This document shows positions 25,811-34,725 of a stretch of 64,000 nt of DNA, piece after piece. The translations under genes were made by a program, and so were the position numbers. This DNA comes from Paenibacillus bovis (GTDB lineage Bacteria; Bacillota; Bacilli; Bacillales; Bacillaceae_C). The notes under the pieces are model-generated. The model searched no databases and was not told where the DNA came from. It saw only the letters and a list, made by a program, of their open reading frames with translations. Location: contig VEFU01000011.1 in NCBI GenBank assembly GCA_007679095.1, forward strand, positions 28,519 to 92,518. The letters are read 5' to 3'. Each line of letters begins with the position of its first letter. The stretch's first letter is position 1.

Positions 25811-26920
25811 ATGATAAATGCTTCTTTTTGGAAAAATAAAAGAGTTTTTTTAACTGGTCATACTGGTTTTAAAGGAGCTTGGTTAAGTTTATGGTTAACT
25901 AAGATGGGGGCAAAGGTAACAGGATACGCACTAGCACCTTCTACACATCCGAATCTGTATGAATTAGCTAGGTTAGATGATTTAGTAGACTCCTATCTTG
26001 CTGATATTAATGATAGTGAGAAATTAAAAAATGCATTATACGATGCAAACCCAGAAATAGTTATTCATATGGCTGCTCAGCCGCTCGTAGGAATTTCGTA
26101 CAAGGATCCAGTCATGACATTTCAAACTAATGTACAGGGCACAGTTAATCTTCTGGAAGCAGTAAGGTATGCGATTGAACGAGGACGTAAGATTCAAGCT
26201 GTCGTTAATGTTACAACAGATAAATGTTATGAAAACAAAGAGTGGTTATGGGGTTATCGAGAAATCGATCCACTAGGTGGAAAGGACCCATACTCTGCAA
26301 GTAAAGCATGCTCAGAGCTTGTGACAGCAGCGTATCGTCACTCTTTTTTCCATCCTAATCAAATAAATGATCATGGGGTTGTGCTTGCTTCAGCAAGAGC
26401 GGGAAATGTAATTGGAGGGGGAGATTGGTCACAAGATCGCTTAATCCCTCAATGCTTGGAAGCGATAGTAAATCAAAATGAGATTAAACTACGCCGTCCA
26501 AATGCGGTTCGACCATGGCAACATGTATTGGAGCCATTAAGTGGTTATTTGTTATTGATACAGAAAATCTATGAGGGCAAGGAAACATATGCCGATGCAT
26601 GGAACTTTGGACCAGAATATAATGATTGTAGGTCAGTAGGGGAAGTGGTAAATCAATTAATAGAAATGTGTGGTACGGATATCAAAGTTGAAGCTTTTCC
26701 TGACACACCATATCAAGAATCTGATTTACTAATGTTGGATTGTTCAAAAGCAAAAAGTATTCTTGGCTGGCAACCACTTTGGAATTTAACAAATGCTTTG
26801 CAGTATATAGTTGAATGGCATATGGCGTACCAAAAAAACGAGAATATGCGAGATATCACAGTGGAGCAAATAAATCAGTATATGAGTGGATTAGCAGTAA
26901 GAGATGTTCAAAATGAGTAG
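25811..26920 (+). CDS. rfbG: CDP-glucose 4,6-dehydratase
   Basis: 369 residues, extended SDR family. Converts CDP-glucose to CDP-4-keto-6-deoxyglucose. The NAD motif T-G-H-T-G-F-K-G-A-W near 15-24 is the specific form of the CDP-glucose enzyme. The catalytic Thr lies in V-T-T-D-K-C-Y (near 137-143) and the Tyr/Lys pair in Y-S-A-S-K (near 160-164). The start lies one base after the rfbF stop, so the genes are translationally linked. It overlaps the next gene by a few bases. Confidence 0.93.
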   Translation: MINASFWKNKRVFLTGHTGFKGAWLSLWLTKMGAKVTGYALAPSTHPNLYELARLDDLVDSYLADINDSEKLKNALYDANPEIVIHMAAQPLVGISYKDPVMTFQTNVQGTVNLLEAVRYAIERGRKIQAVVNVTTDKCYENKEWLWGYREIDPLGGKDPYSASKACSELVTAAYRHSFFHPNQINDHGVVLASARAGNVIGGGDWSQDRLIPQCLEAIVNQNEIKLRRPNAVRPWQHVLEPLSGYLLLIQKIYEGKETYADAWNFGPEYNDCRSVGEVVNQLIEMCGTDIKVEAFPDTPYQESDLLMLDCSKAKSILGWQPLWNLTNALQYIVEWHMAYQKNENMRDITVEQINQYMSGLAVRDVQNE

Positions 26921-27827
26921 CTTAAAAGATGTTCCTGTTTTGATAACAGGAGCAACAGGTTATATAGGTAGTTGTTTAGCAAAGAGGTTGGTGACCATCG
27001 GTTGCAAAGTTTCTGTATTAGTTCGATCATCATCTAAGCTAACATTAATCGATCCTATATGTGAAAAAATAGACATATATCAATATGATGGAACCTACGA
27101 ATCAGTAGAAAATTCAATTAAGCTAGCAAAGCCTCAAATTGTTTATCACCTAGCCTCTTTTGCTTCCATTCAATACAAATCTTCAGATATTAACAACATG
27201 ATTCATAGCAACGTACTATTTGGTACATTTCTTGCTGAAGCGATGGTTAATTGCAATGTGAAATATTTAATTAACACTAGCTCTTATTCACAGCATGTAA
27301 ATCAGGAACATTATAATCCAAATAGTCTATATGCAGCAACGAAGCAAGCTTATGAAGATATACTACGGTTTTATTCAACGAAGTTAAATATAATTAATCT
27401 TGTATTATTTGATAACTTTGGACCTAATGATCCGCGACCGAAAATAATGAACCTTTTGTATAAATCACTTGTTGAAAAAAGTACTTTATTAATGTCACCA
27501 GGAGAACAGTATCTAGATCTTTTATATATAGAGAATGTGATTGATGCCTATATAGTAGCAGCAAAGCACTTAATTACGGGTCGTATTAAGGGGTTTGATC
27601 GATTCTCCGTAAGTAGTGAAAAGCATATTAGGCTTAAAGAACTAGTCCGCCTCTTTGAACAGATAGCAAAAAGAACCATCGATGTGAGATGGGATTTAGA
27701 TTATCGACCAGGAGAGATTATGGTTCCATGGAATAAAGGTAGGTTGCTACCTGATTGGCAACCAAAAATACCTTTGGAGGATGGAATTCGATTACTAATA
27801 ACTAAAAATCAAGAAAAGAAAACATAA
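26913..27827 (+). CDS. NAD-dependent sugar epimerase/reductase for a CDP-deoxysugar
   Basis: ~304-residue extended SDR protein with Rossmann motif T-G-A-T-G-Y-I-G (near 12-19), an active-site Ser region N-T-S-S-Y-S and the catalytic Y-A-A-T-K (Tyr/Lys). By position after rfbF and rfbG it should act on CDP-4-keto-6-deoxyglucose, reducing the 4-keto group or epimerising the ring, as in CDP-abequose or CDP-6-deoxy-gulose formation. No 3-dehydrase gene (ddhC/rfbH) is present, so a 3,6-dideoxy product would need another locus and a plain 6-deoxyhexose is more likely. ATG 26913 overlaps the rfbG stop; ATG 26904 is an alternative. Confidence 0.75.
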   Translation: MSSLKDVPVLITGATGYIGSCLAKRLVTIGCKVSVLVRSSSKLTLIDPICEKIDIYQYDGTYESVENSIKLAKPQIVYHLASFASIQYKSSDINNMIHSNVLFGTFLAEAMVNCNVKYLINTSSYSQHVNQEHYNPNSLYAATKQAYEDILRFYSTKLNIINLVLFDNFGPNDPRPKIMNLLYKSLVEKSTLLMSPGEQYLDLLYIENVIDAYIVAAKHLITGRIKGFDRFSVSSEKHIRLKELVRLFEQIAKRTIDVRWDLDYRPGEIMVPWNKGRLLPDWQPKIPLEDGIRLLITKNQEKKT

Positions 27828-27846
27828 AAAAGTAGGTGATAAAATA

Positions 27847-28377
27847 ATGAGGAAGACTGTTGTGTTAATAAGTGGACCGAGTGGTATTGGGAAAACAACT
27901 TTACGCTTACTATTAAGAAATGAATTAGGTAAGTATTATAATAATAAAATAGCAGGTATTGATATAGATAATATTTATGGATTCATTGATCCTAGCTTTG
28001 TTGCACCTGATTATTTGGAAATATGGAAAAAAGCTAGGCAAAACACAGGCACATTAGCGAATGGTTTTTTAAACAGTGATATTGATGTAGTATTTATTTT
28101 TGGGAATACGATTTTTAGAAAAGACCAAGTGGATGATGTATTATGTAATATTAATAGAGACATAGTTACTCACCATATAACACTGTATGCGAATAGAGAT
28201 ACACTTGCAGAGCGCTTGGAAAAACGTCAATATGCTGTACCAAAATGGATAACGGAACATTTAGCAGAGAGGGAGCCATTTTTAAATGAGTCATGGACCA
28301 CTCTTATAGATAATTCCACCTTTAGCCCCGAGCGCACATTACAAATCATACACCAAATTATTAAAAATAAAAGTTAA
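27847..28377 (+). CDS. P-loop nucleotide kinase-like protein
   Basis: 176 residues with Walker A G-P-S-G-I-G-K-T-T near 10-18 and a short L-I-D-N-S segment near 155; the arrangement is that of the adenylate/shikimate/gluconate kinase-like group. An Arg/Lys-rich lid-like stretch, E-R-L-E-K-R-Q-Y, lies near 122-129. The substrate cannot be named. Twenty bases separate it from the epimerase gene, and GTAGGTGA precedes the ATG, so it belongs to the deoxysugar operon and may phosphorylate a sugar precursor. Confidence 0.65.
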   Translation: MRKTVVLISGPSGIGKTTLRLLLRNELGKYYNNKIAGIDIDNIYGFIDPSFVAPDYLEIWKKARQNTGTLANGFLNSDIDVVFIFGNTIFRKDQVDDVLCNINRDIVTHHITLYANRDTLAERLEKRQYAVPKWITEHLAEREPFLNESWTTLIDNSTFSPERTLQIIHQIIKNKS

Positions 28378-28462
28378 TATGTCATTGTGGAGTGCAGTTC
28401 CCGATAGGGCTAAGGAATGTGTGTGAAAGAATTGATTTAAACAAAAATGCTTAAATTAAAAT

Positions 28463-28499
28463 GCCAAACTAACTCCATTCAGAAAGTTAGTTTGGCTTC
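28463..28499. terminator. Bidirectional terminator
   Basis: A 12-bp perfect stem (GCCAAACTAACT and complement) lies between the convergent deoxysugar and yndJ-like operons. Confidence 0.75.
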
Positions 28500-30135
28500 A
28501 ATTCATTACTGTTCTTTCGTTTAAACCGTCATTATTATTAATTGTTTTCCTCACAATATCATAATTAATTGTTAAAAACGGGAGGCCAAAAATCCACATG
28601 CAATGTGTTGCGATTAATTTTCCATTATCAACTTCTTCTATATGAAATTCCTCAGCGATAGGTAATTTAGGTAACAGTTTACCTATTGCAAGATATATTC
28701 CAGCTTCATCGTCTTCTTTGCCTTTACTACTTAAAATAAGATGATGCTCATTTTGCTCTAACTTTAAAATACCAACCATAGTTGATGCTGGAAGGGGAAG
28801 TGCGATATTCATATATGTTCTATCCTTTGATACATGCTCAGAATAAAGTGCTACAAAGATTACTTTATCTTTGATTTTTCGCACCCAAGCTCTTGGTGCT
28901 TTCCTTCCATCTAATTCACGTTTAATAGAAAGGATGTCTCCTGTCATTTCTACCTTTTTCTTCGTAATGGGTAAGTTGATCTGTTGTACTCGTTGACTAA
29001 TTAATCGATACATAAAAGCGAGTGGTATAAACCACCAATGCCATTTTACTTGTGCATATAATTTATAATTTTTAGTGTTTTCATAGAAGTCTTTAATAGT
29101 AGGCGCTAAAGTTGAAACATTTACTTGTGGCTCATATGAATCCATAGAATCTACAAGACCTTGTACAGGATGTTTACGATTTACTATGTTTTCAATTATT
29201 TTTTCACCAATTATGCATCTGCCACGAATGTTGCTTATAGGCAAGTTTGTCCGTTTCTTAGGTTCCGGAATGGATATGGACCAGCCTATTATCCCTACTA
29301 ATGCAAATACAATGCAATTTAAAAACCCATGAAATAACAGCATAAAATCAATATCCACAATTATTAGGCCTAATGCATTTCCAATAGCATAAAGAAAGGA
29401 GAAAAAGATGGTTACGCCTAAAGAACAAAAGGAAATGCAAATCATCCATTTCTGTTTAAGACTAGAAATCGGTGCTTTCATAGACAAATATATGAATCCG
29501 TAAATACCAGCAATGTATAAGACAACTGAAAAAAGTTCGACCCAATGGGAAAATGTAATCCCTAAAGCTACAATGATAGGTGAAATTAGGATGATGGTGC
29601 ATATGTAATGATAAGAAATAGGTTTATATATTCTCCCCAAAAAACCAGTGAAAACAGGGAGCAGGAAGGCGGAATAATGAAAATGTATACTTGTTAACCA
29701 TGTTATTAATGGTGGAAACCCAGTTTCAATATTCAATTCAAAGGCGAAGAACCATATCCCTCCCATTACTAAATAAATGAGACCGAGGTTAATCGAGAAC
29801 TCCTCTAGCTGAGTAAAACCAATACGTAAAAAACGGACTACGCCATATATTGCCACACAGAAAGTAAATAATAAATAAATGGTCGCTAGTAACCAATCCA
29901 ATGGAGTTTGATCTGTTATCTGTAACAAAGCTATAGAAATGTAAACTGGAATGGCAAAGAAGAAATACCATTTACGGAACCATGCTTCATCTTTAAAAAT
30001 GAAATGCAGTGCTGTTGGTATGTAAATTAATTGAGCAACAGTTAATAGACTGTATGGCCATTTATCTAAACTAAATATAGTTACGATTAAAAATAACAGA
30101 ACATGAACAAAAGTATATTTATAAAATGTCTTCAT
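28498..30135 (-). CDS. yndJ: YndJ-like integral membrane protein
   Basis: ~545 residues, matching the length of B. subtilis YndJ. Around eight to nine membrane helices occupy residues 1-275, followed by a soluble region of ~260 residues. Within the membrane part, H-F-H-Y-S-A-F-L-L-P-V-F-T-G is a conserved-looking helix with two His. Activity is unknown. ATG 30135 is chosen because AGGGAG lies eight bases upstream; a longer frame from 30171 would overlap the preceding gene by 53 bases. Last gene of a three-gene leftward operon with the DUF4166 and SRPBCC-DoxX genes, in the order of the B. subtilis yndG-yndH-yndJ cluster. Confidence 0.75.
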   Translation of the reverse strand: MKTFYKYTFVHVLLFLIVTIFSLDKWPYSLLTVAQLIYIPTALHFIFKDEAWFRKWYFFFAIPVYISIALLQITDQTPLDWLLATIYLLFTFCVAIYGVVRFLRIGFTQLEEFSINLGLIYLVMGGIWFFAFELNIETGFPPLITWLTSIHFHYSAFLLPVFTGFLGRIYKPISYHYICTIILISPIIVALGITFSHWVELFSVVLYIAGIYGFIYLSMKAPISSLKQKWMICISFCSLGVTIFFSFLYAIGNALGLIIVDIDFMLLFHGFLNCIVFALVGIIGWSISIPEPKKRTNLPISNIRGRCIIGEKIIENIVNRKHPVQGLVDSMDSYEPQVNVSTLAPTIKDFYENTKNYKLYAQVKWHWWFIPLAFMYRLISQRVQQINLPITKKKVEMTGDILSIKRELDGRKAPRAWVRKIKDKVIFVALYSEHVSKDRTYMNIALPLPASTMVGILKLEQNEHHLILSSKGKEDDEAGIYLAIGKLLPKLPIAEEFHIEEVDNGKLIATHCMWIFGLPFLTINYDIVRKTINNNDGLNERTVMN

Positions 30136-30724
30136 CCTTAAATTCTCCCTCATAGGCAAAAACTGTTCCAATTAAAGGATTTTTAACATTCACCTTAATT
30201 TGGTATGCGTGTATTTTTTCATTATAATTTTCTGTCACAGTTGCAAGTCCTTGCAAAAATTTCGGCAGTGGAATTTCCAACTTCCCTAGTACTAGTCTTT
30301 GTTTCTTTGATAGTATTTGTAAAGCTCCTCCGTCTGTCGTAAAAAACATAAGATCTGAATATACTAAACTCGGTTCCCCAAGATAGTCCTTAATTATATT
30401 TCGCTCCATATCCAAGCTCATAAGTGCATTGAAGAAGCGTTTTTTCTCTTTAAAATAAAATATTCTTTCCCAATGTATTTGTCGTTCTCCATTTGCCCCA
30501 ATACGTGGAGTATTTGTAATTGTAAAATGTATATTTTTACCGTGTTCCGGAAATAGCAATTTTCGTTTAACTCCTAATCTAAGAAGGGGAGCAAGTAACT
30601 TAGGTGCTCCTTGAATTTTATACATTACTCCAGTAGCTCGAAATGATGTGGATTCATATCTTTGCTGAAGCTTAGGATGAAGTTTGAAAAATTCATTGCC
30701 CATTACTTGTTTGTAAATAGACAT
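30119..30724 (-). CDS. DUF4166 domain protein (YndH-like)
   Basis: 201 residues, DUF4166 family, often fused to or next to saccharopine-dehydrogenase- or SRPBCC-type proteins. Soluble and beta-rich; no signal. The motif H-P-K-L-Q-R-Y (near 16-23) opens the domain, and G-E-R-Q-I-H-W-E-R-I-F-Y-F (near 79-91) lies in its core. Overlaps the yndJ-like start by 17 bases. An N-terminal AGTGAT-type ribosome site is weak, suggesting coupling to the gene upstream. Function unknown. Confidence 0.75.
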   Translation of the reverse strand: MSIYKQVMGNEFFKLHPKLQQRYESTSFRATGVMYKIQGAPKLLAPLLRLGVKRKLLFPEHGKNIHFTITNTPRIGANGERQIHWERIFYFKEKKRFFNALMSLDMERNIIKDYLGEPSLVYSDLMFFTTDGGALQILSKKQRLVLGKLEIPLPKFLQGLATVTENYNEKIHAYQIKVNVKNPLIGTVFAYEGEFKDEDIL

Positions 30725-30730
30725 CAGTGA

Positions 30731-31633
30731 TCACCTCTTTCTCTTACAAGTTCGTGCGGATGGGATATCTTTGTATAGTACATAGCCAATAATGGATAAA
30801 ACGAATAAGGCTATATTAAACGTTAACGGATTAAATGGATGTAACAAATAATTAGAATTACCTATAATAGCTGCTCCGGCAAGAAAAGGAAATGCAAGCA
30901 TTTGTAATAGGAAAAGTTTTCTCTTTTTCCGATAAAATAACAATATAATACCAAAAGTAATTTCTGCGAGACCTATTAATCTCGTAATTAGCTTTGCTGG
31001 ATCATCATTAATAGAAATTAAGTTTTGTAACATGATTAATTCTTCTGCATGTGTATGTGTAATTTTAGGAACTAGTCCATGATATAACCAAACGAAAAAG
31101 AAAAGGAGGGTAATCATCCAACTGCAGAAGAATCGGATATATTGTGATTTTGGTAGCTCACCTTGTTCAAGCCACCTTTTTACCACATCGAAGCTAAGTG
31201 CGGTTGCCCAACCAATTAGCGGACGGAAAATGAAGTAATCAAACACCTTCCCAATTTTTCCAAAGTTCACATCATAGTCGTATTGAGTTGAAAAGTTGAT
31301 TACATTGCCATTCGGCTTGTACTTCCAGTATCCTCTTCCTTCACGGATGATCGAAATTGCTTGATCAGTTCCGAAGTGGAGAGAGGAGGTGCGTGAACCA
31401 TCTTCTCCATGAAAATTGCCGACACTTTTTCCCCAACCAGCGATTTTTAAGCCGAAGCCAATCTTCGTTTCATATGTAAACAGTTGTGGTTCATTTTCCT
31501 GTTTAGGCTTATAAGTAATCGAGGAAAAACGTAAATCCCATTGCTCATGGCTATGTGGTTGCTGTGTGGCATCCCATAGCTCATTCATCTTACTCTGTAT
31601 CGGTATTTCTACATAAATAGGTTTCGTTTTCAT
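30731..31633 (-). CDS. SRPBCC domain fused to DoxX-like membrane domain (YndG-like)
   Basis: ~300 residues. Residues 1-150 look like an SRPBCC/START-like lipid-binding domain (Y-V-E-I-P-I then W-D-A-T-Q-Q-P-H-S-H-E-Q-W-D-L-R-F-S). The C-terminal ~130 residues hold four membrane helices of DoxX-like type, with G-L-A-E-I-T-F-G-I-I-L-L. The start is ATG 31633 since GAGGTGAG lies directly upstream and includes the GTG that would begin a longer frame. First gene of the yndGHJ-like operon. The combination suggests handling of a lipid or hydrophobic ligand at the membrane, by inference. Confidence 0.7.
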   Translation of the reverse strand: MKTKPIYVEIPIQSKMNELWDATQQPHSHEQWDLRFSSITYKPKQENEPQLFTYETKIGFGLKIAGWGKSVGNFHGEDGSRTSSLHFGTDQAISIIREGRGYWKYKPNGNVINFSTQYDYDVNFGKIGKVFDYFIFRPLIGWATALSFDVVKRWLEQGELPKSQYIRFFCSWMITLLFFFVWLYHGLVPKITHTHAEELIMLQNLISINDDPAKLITRLIGLAEITFGIILLFYRKKRKLFLLQMLAFPFLAGAAIIGNSNYLLHPFNPLTFNIALFVLSIIGYVLYKDIPSARTCKRKR

Positions 31634-31784
31634 TCGTCTCACCTCAAAAAAAGCTTAACATATTATTCCTTTTTAACAACATACTTTAATCTTTTATGAA
31701 ACTGACTTACTTGTAAAGAATGAATCTCGGAATGTGCTAGCAAAAGAAGTAAAGAGATGTTACAAATGTCATAAAACGAGGAGT

Positions 31785-31823
31785 TGAAAGTGCTTACATA
31801 CTAATGTATGTTTTCATTATAAT
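31785..31823 (+). promoter_or_regulatory. Promoter with overlapping cre-like operator for GH115
   Basis: TGAAAGTGCTTACA (31785-31798) matches the CcpA consensus at 13 of 14 positions; the one miss falls in the central CG. It covers a -35-like TTACAT (31794-31799), with a perfect -10 TATAAT at 31818-31823. CcpA binding here would block RNA polymerase when preferred sugars are present. Confidence 0.55.
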
Positions 31824-31843
31824 GATATTTTAGGAGAGTTATA

Positions 31844-34339
31844 ATGAATTTTAATGTAGCGAAACAGGATTATGTAGCTGATTTGTATTTGGAAGAAACA
31901 GCGTTATCAGGTGTCGTGAAAATTGCGGAAAAGGTTGCAGCAGATATTGAACTCGTAAGTGGAAAAAGACCACGTATCAAAAGAGAGTTATCTGATCCAT
32001 CAAGAACGGTTATTGCAGTTCTTACAGTCGGTCATAGTGAGTTAGCAAAGTCATTACCTCAAGCAAAGGAGATTGAAGGTAAAAGGGAAGTTTTCTCTAT
32101 CTTCTTTGCCAAAGAATTAGTTCCAGGTTCGGACAATACGCTTGTCATTTTAGGTAGTGACAAAAGAGGAACTATTTATGGTCTATTCACGCTTTCTGAA
32201 AAAATTGGAGTTTCACCACTATTATATTGGGGTGACAGCAAACCAATAAGGAAAGAAGAAATCAGTTTAGGGCACGATTTTGTACAAGTATCTAAAGAGC
32301 CATCCGTGAAATATAGAGGATTTTTCATCAATGATGAATGGCCAGCATTTGGAAATTGGACGATGAAATCTTTTGGTGGATTTAATGCAAATATGTATGA
32401 TCACGTATTTGAACTCCTTCTAAGATTAAAAGGAAATTATTTATGGCCGGCAATGTGGTCCTCGAGTTTTTCACTTGATGGTCCAGGCTTGTTATCTGCA
32501 GAACTAGCGGATGAATATGGAGTGATTATTGGATCTTCTCACCATGAGCCATGCTGTAGAGCAGGAGAGGAATTTAAGCATTTTAAAGGGGAAGATTCGA
32601 TTTATGGTAATGAATGGAGCTTTATTAACAACAAGGAAGGCATAACAAAGTTTTGGGAAGATGGGCTTAAAAGGAACGGTAAATTTGAAAACCTCATTAC
32701 AATTGGTATGAGAGGTGAAGCTGATTCACTTTTACTTCGACATGATAGTTCTCTAGAAGAAAATATTAATGTTTTACGAGATATTATAACGACACAACAC
32801 AATCTAATGCGAGAAATAATAAATCCTGATATAACGAAGATTCCACGAGTATTTGTTATTTATAAGGAAGTCGAGAAGTTTTTCTATGGAGATGAACATA
32901 CAGAAGGTTTAATTGATTGGGAGGAACTCGATGGAGTTACGCTCATGCTTGCTGACGATAACTTCCAAAATGTTCGTACATTACCACGAGAAGACCTTCG
33001 AGACCGTGATGGTGGATGGGGAATGTATTACCACTTTGATTATCATGGGGCACCGACTTCATATGAATGGGTGAATTCAACCCATCTCTCCAAGGTGTGG
33101 GAACAGATGACAATGGCCTGGGAGTTTGGAGTGAGAGAGGCTTGGATTGTGAACGTAGGAGATATAAAACCACAGGAGCTTCCTCTATCTTACTTCATGG
33201 CTTTAGCTTATGACTTTGAGAAGTGGGGGACTACAGCACCTAACAAATGTGATGAATTTCTTGAAGATTGGGTAGCGCAGCAATTCCCTGCACTCGGCAA
33301 ATTGGAACAAAGTGAGATCTTTTACGTGCTAGATAAGTATACGTACTTAAATAGTATTCGCAGACCAGAAGTAGTGAAGCCTGAGGTTTATAGTATAGAA
33401 CATTACCGTGAGGCAGAGAGAATTTTAGAACTGGTTGCAGAAATAGAAAGCAAGTGTGAAAAGCTAAGAGCCATTATGCCTTCAGAGAATTTTGATAGTT
33501 TTATTGGCTTAGTTTATTTTCCGGCGGTTGCTTCTGCAAATCTTATTAAGATGAGTATTTATGCAGCATATAGTCAGTACTTTGCGAAGCTTTCACTACC
33601 GATTGCTAATACTTTTGCGGATAAAGTGGAAGCGGGAATAAAGCGAGATAATGAACTAACAGATGAATATCATACCATTGCGGATGGTAAATGGTATGGG
33701 ATGGGGCTCTCTAAGCATTTCTGCTTTGAATCCTGGAATGATGAAGGTTGGCATTACCCAGAAGTAGCAAGAGTGGATATAGAAGTTCCTCGGAAAACAT
33801 TTGTGGAGACAGAAGGGTATATTGCAATCAATGCTCATAATTTTGCAGAAAGCAATACGTTCAGTGATGATAAGTGGATTGTCCTAGAGAATTTTGGGAA
33901 AACAGGAACTGGGGTGAAGGCATATCCATTTACAAAATCATTTGCTGCAGAGGAAGATGCACCAACACTGACGTACTATATTTATGTTACGGAATCAGGG
34001 GAGTATGAAGTGGAATGCTACACTTCTCCTAGCAACCCTGTGTATGCAGGTGGAAAGTTAAGATATGCCATTTCTGCTAATGATAATCCGTTTCAAGTTG
34101 TTAACTCAGTATCAGAAGATTTTGTAGGTGGAGATTATTACAACCGCCCATGGTCTATCGGTGTAACGGACAATATTCATAAAAGTAAAAACAAGGTTAA
34201 TTTAAATAAAGGCTTGAACAAGATAACGTATAAGGCAGTTGATCCGGCCGTTGTAGTGGAAAGAATCATAATTTATAGAACAAATAATCCAGTGAAACCA
34301 TCGTATCTAGGACCAGAAGAGAGCCTATATACTAACTAA
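31844..34339 (+). CDS. Glycoside hydrolase family 115 (xylan alpha-1,2-glucuronidase)
   Basis: 831 residues, the usual GH115 size. Removes (4-O-methyl)glucuronic acid side chains from glucuronoxylan, including internal residues. Family-specific stretches visible: K-Y-R-G-F-F-I-N-D-E-W near 152-162, K-G-N-Y-L-W-P-A-M-W-S near 197-207, S-S-H-H-E-P-C-C-R near 232-240, and G-M-R-G-E-A-D near 289-295. A C-terminal beta-rich domain occupies ~660-830. No signal peptide, so it acts inside the cell on imported oligosaccharides. TTAGGAGAG precedes the ATG. Together with GH43 and the LplABC importer it forms a dispersed glucuronoxylan utilisation set. Substrate is from family knowledge. Confidence 0.9.
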   Translation: MNFNVAKQDYVADLYLEETALSGVVKIAEKVAADIELVSGKRPRIKRELSDPSRTVIAVLTVGHSELAKSLPQAKEIEGKREVFSIFFAKELVPGSDNTLVILGSDKRGTIYGLFTLSEKIGVSPLLYWGDSKPIRKEEISLGHDFVQVSKEPSVKYRGFFINDEWPAFGNWTMKSFGGFNANMYDHVFELLLRLKGNYLWPAMWSSSFSLDGPGLLSAELADEYGVIIGSSHHEPCCRAGEEFKHFKGEDSIYGNEWSFINNKEGITKFWEDGLKRNGKFENLITIGMRGEADSLLLRHDSSLEENINVLRDIITTQHNLMREIINPDITKIPRVFVIYKEVEKFFYGDEHTEGLIDWEELDGVTLMLADDNFQNVRTLPREDLRDRDGGWGMYYHFDYHGAPTSYEWVNSTHLSKVWEQMTMAWEFGVREAWIVNVGDIKPQELPLSYFMALAYDFEKWGTTAPNKCDEFLEDWVAQQFPALGKLEQSEIFYVLDKYTYLNSIRRPEVVKPEVYSIEHYREAERILELVAEIESKCEKLRAIMPSENFDSFIGLVYFPAVASANLIKMSIYAAYSQYFAKLSLPIANTFADKVEAGIKRDNELTDEYHTIADGKWYGMGLSKHFCFESWNDEGWHYPEVARVDIEVPRKTFVETEGYIAINAHNFAESNTFSDDKWIVLENFGKTGTGVKAYPFTKSFAAEEDAPTLTYYIYVTESGEYEVECYTSPSNPVYAGGKLRYAISANDNPFQVVNSVSEDFVGGDYYNRPWSIGVTDNIHKSKNKVNLNKGLNKITYKAVDPAVVVERIIIYRTNNPVKPSYLGPEESLYTN

Positions 34340-34420
34340 AAAGAAGCATATAAAAATCGTCCTTCCTATTAATGGAGGACTTCACAACCAAATTTAAACA
34401 CGAGTTAAATTGGTGATGGA

Positions 34421-34655
34421 TTCTAATAGACATTTCGTTTTGAGATCTTGATTGAAATGTCTAATAAAGCGGTTCTAATGGACATTTGAATATGTAAACT
34501 TGGTTGAAATGTCCTATAGGGTGTTTCTAATGGACACTTGGATATGAAATCTTTGTTGAAATGTTCAATAGAGCGGATCTAATCGACACTTCACATTACA
34601 ATCTAAGTCAAAATGTCTAATAGAACTTGTCAAATCGCAATTTCACATTAATACT
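34421..34655. repeat. 52-bp tandem repeat, about 4.5 copies, each forming a hairpin
   Basis: Units starting with TTCTAAT or variants begin at 34421, 34473, 34525 and 34577, exactly 52 bases apart, with a decayed fifth at 34629. Each unit contains GACATTT or GACACTT near its start and AAATGTC or a near match near its end, so each can fold into a 7-9 bp stem-loop. 52 is not a multiple of three and no ribosome site is present. The rest of 34340-34725 holds only the terminator. Confidence 0.85.
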
Positions 34656-34673
34656 CCATAAAATATATCAAAC

Positions 34674-34722
34674 AAAAAGGTATCCAACGAGTTATGTATG
34701 ATGACTCATTGGATACCTTTTT
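34674..34722. terminator. Bidirectional terminator
   Basis: AAAAGGTATCCAA...ACGAGT pairs with ACTCATTGGATACCTTTTT. It ends the minus-strand SRPBCC gene and any read-through from GH115. Confidence 0.8.
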
Positions 34723-34725
34723 CAA

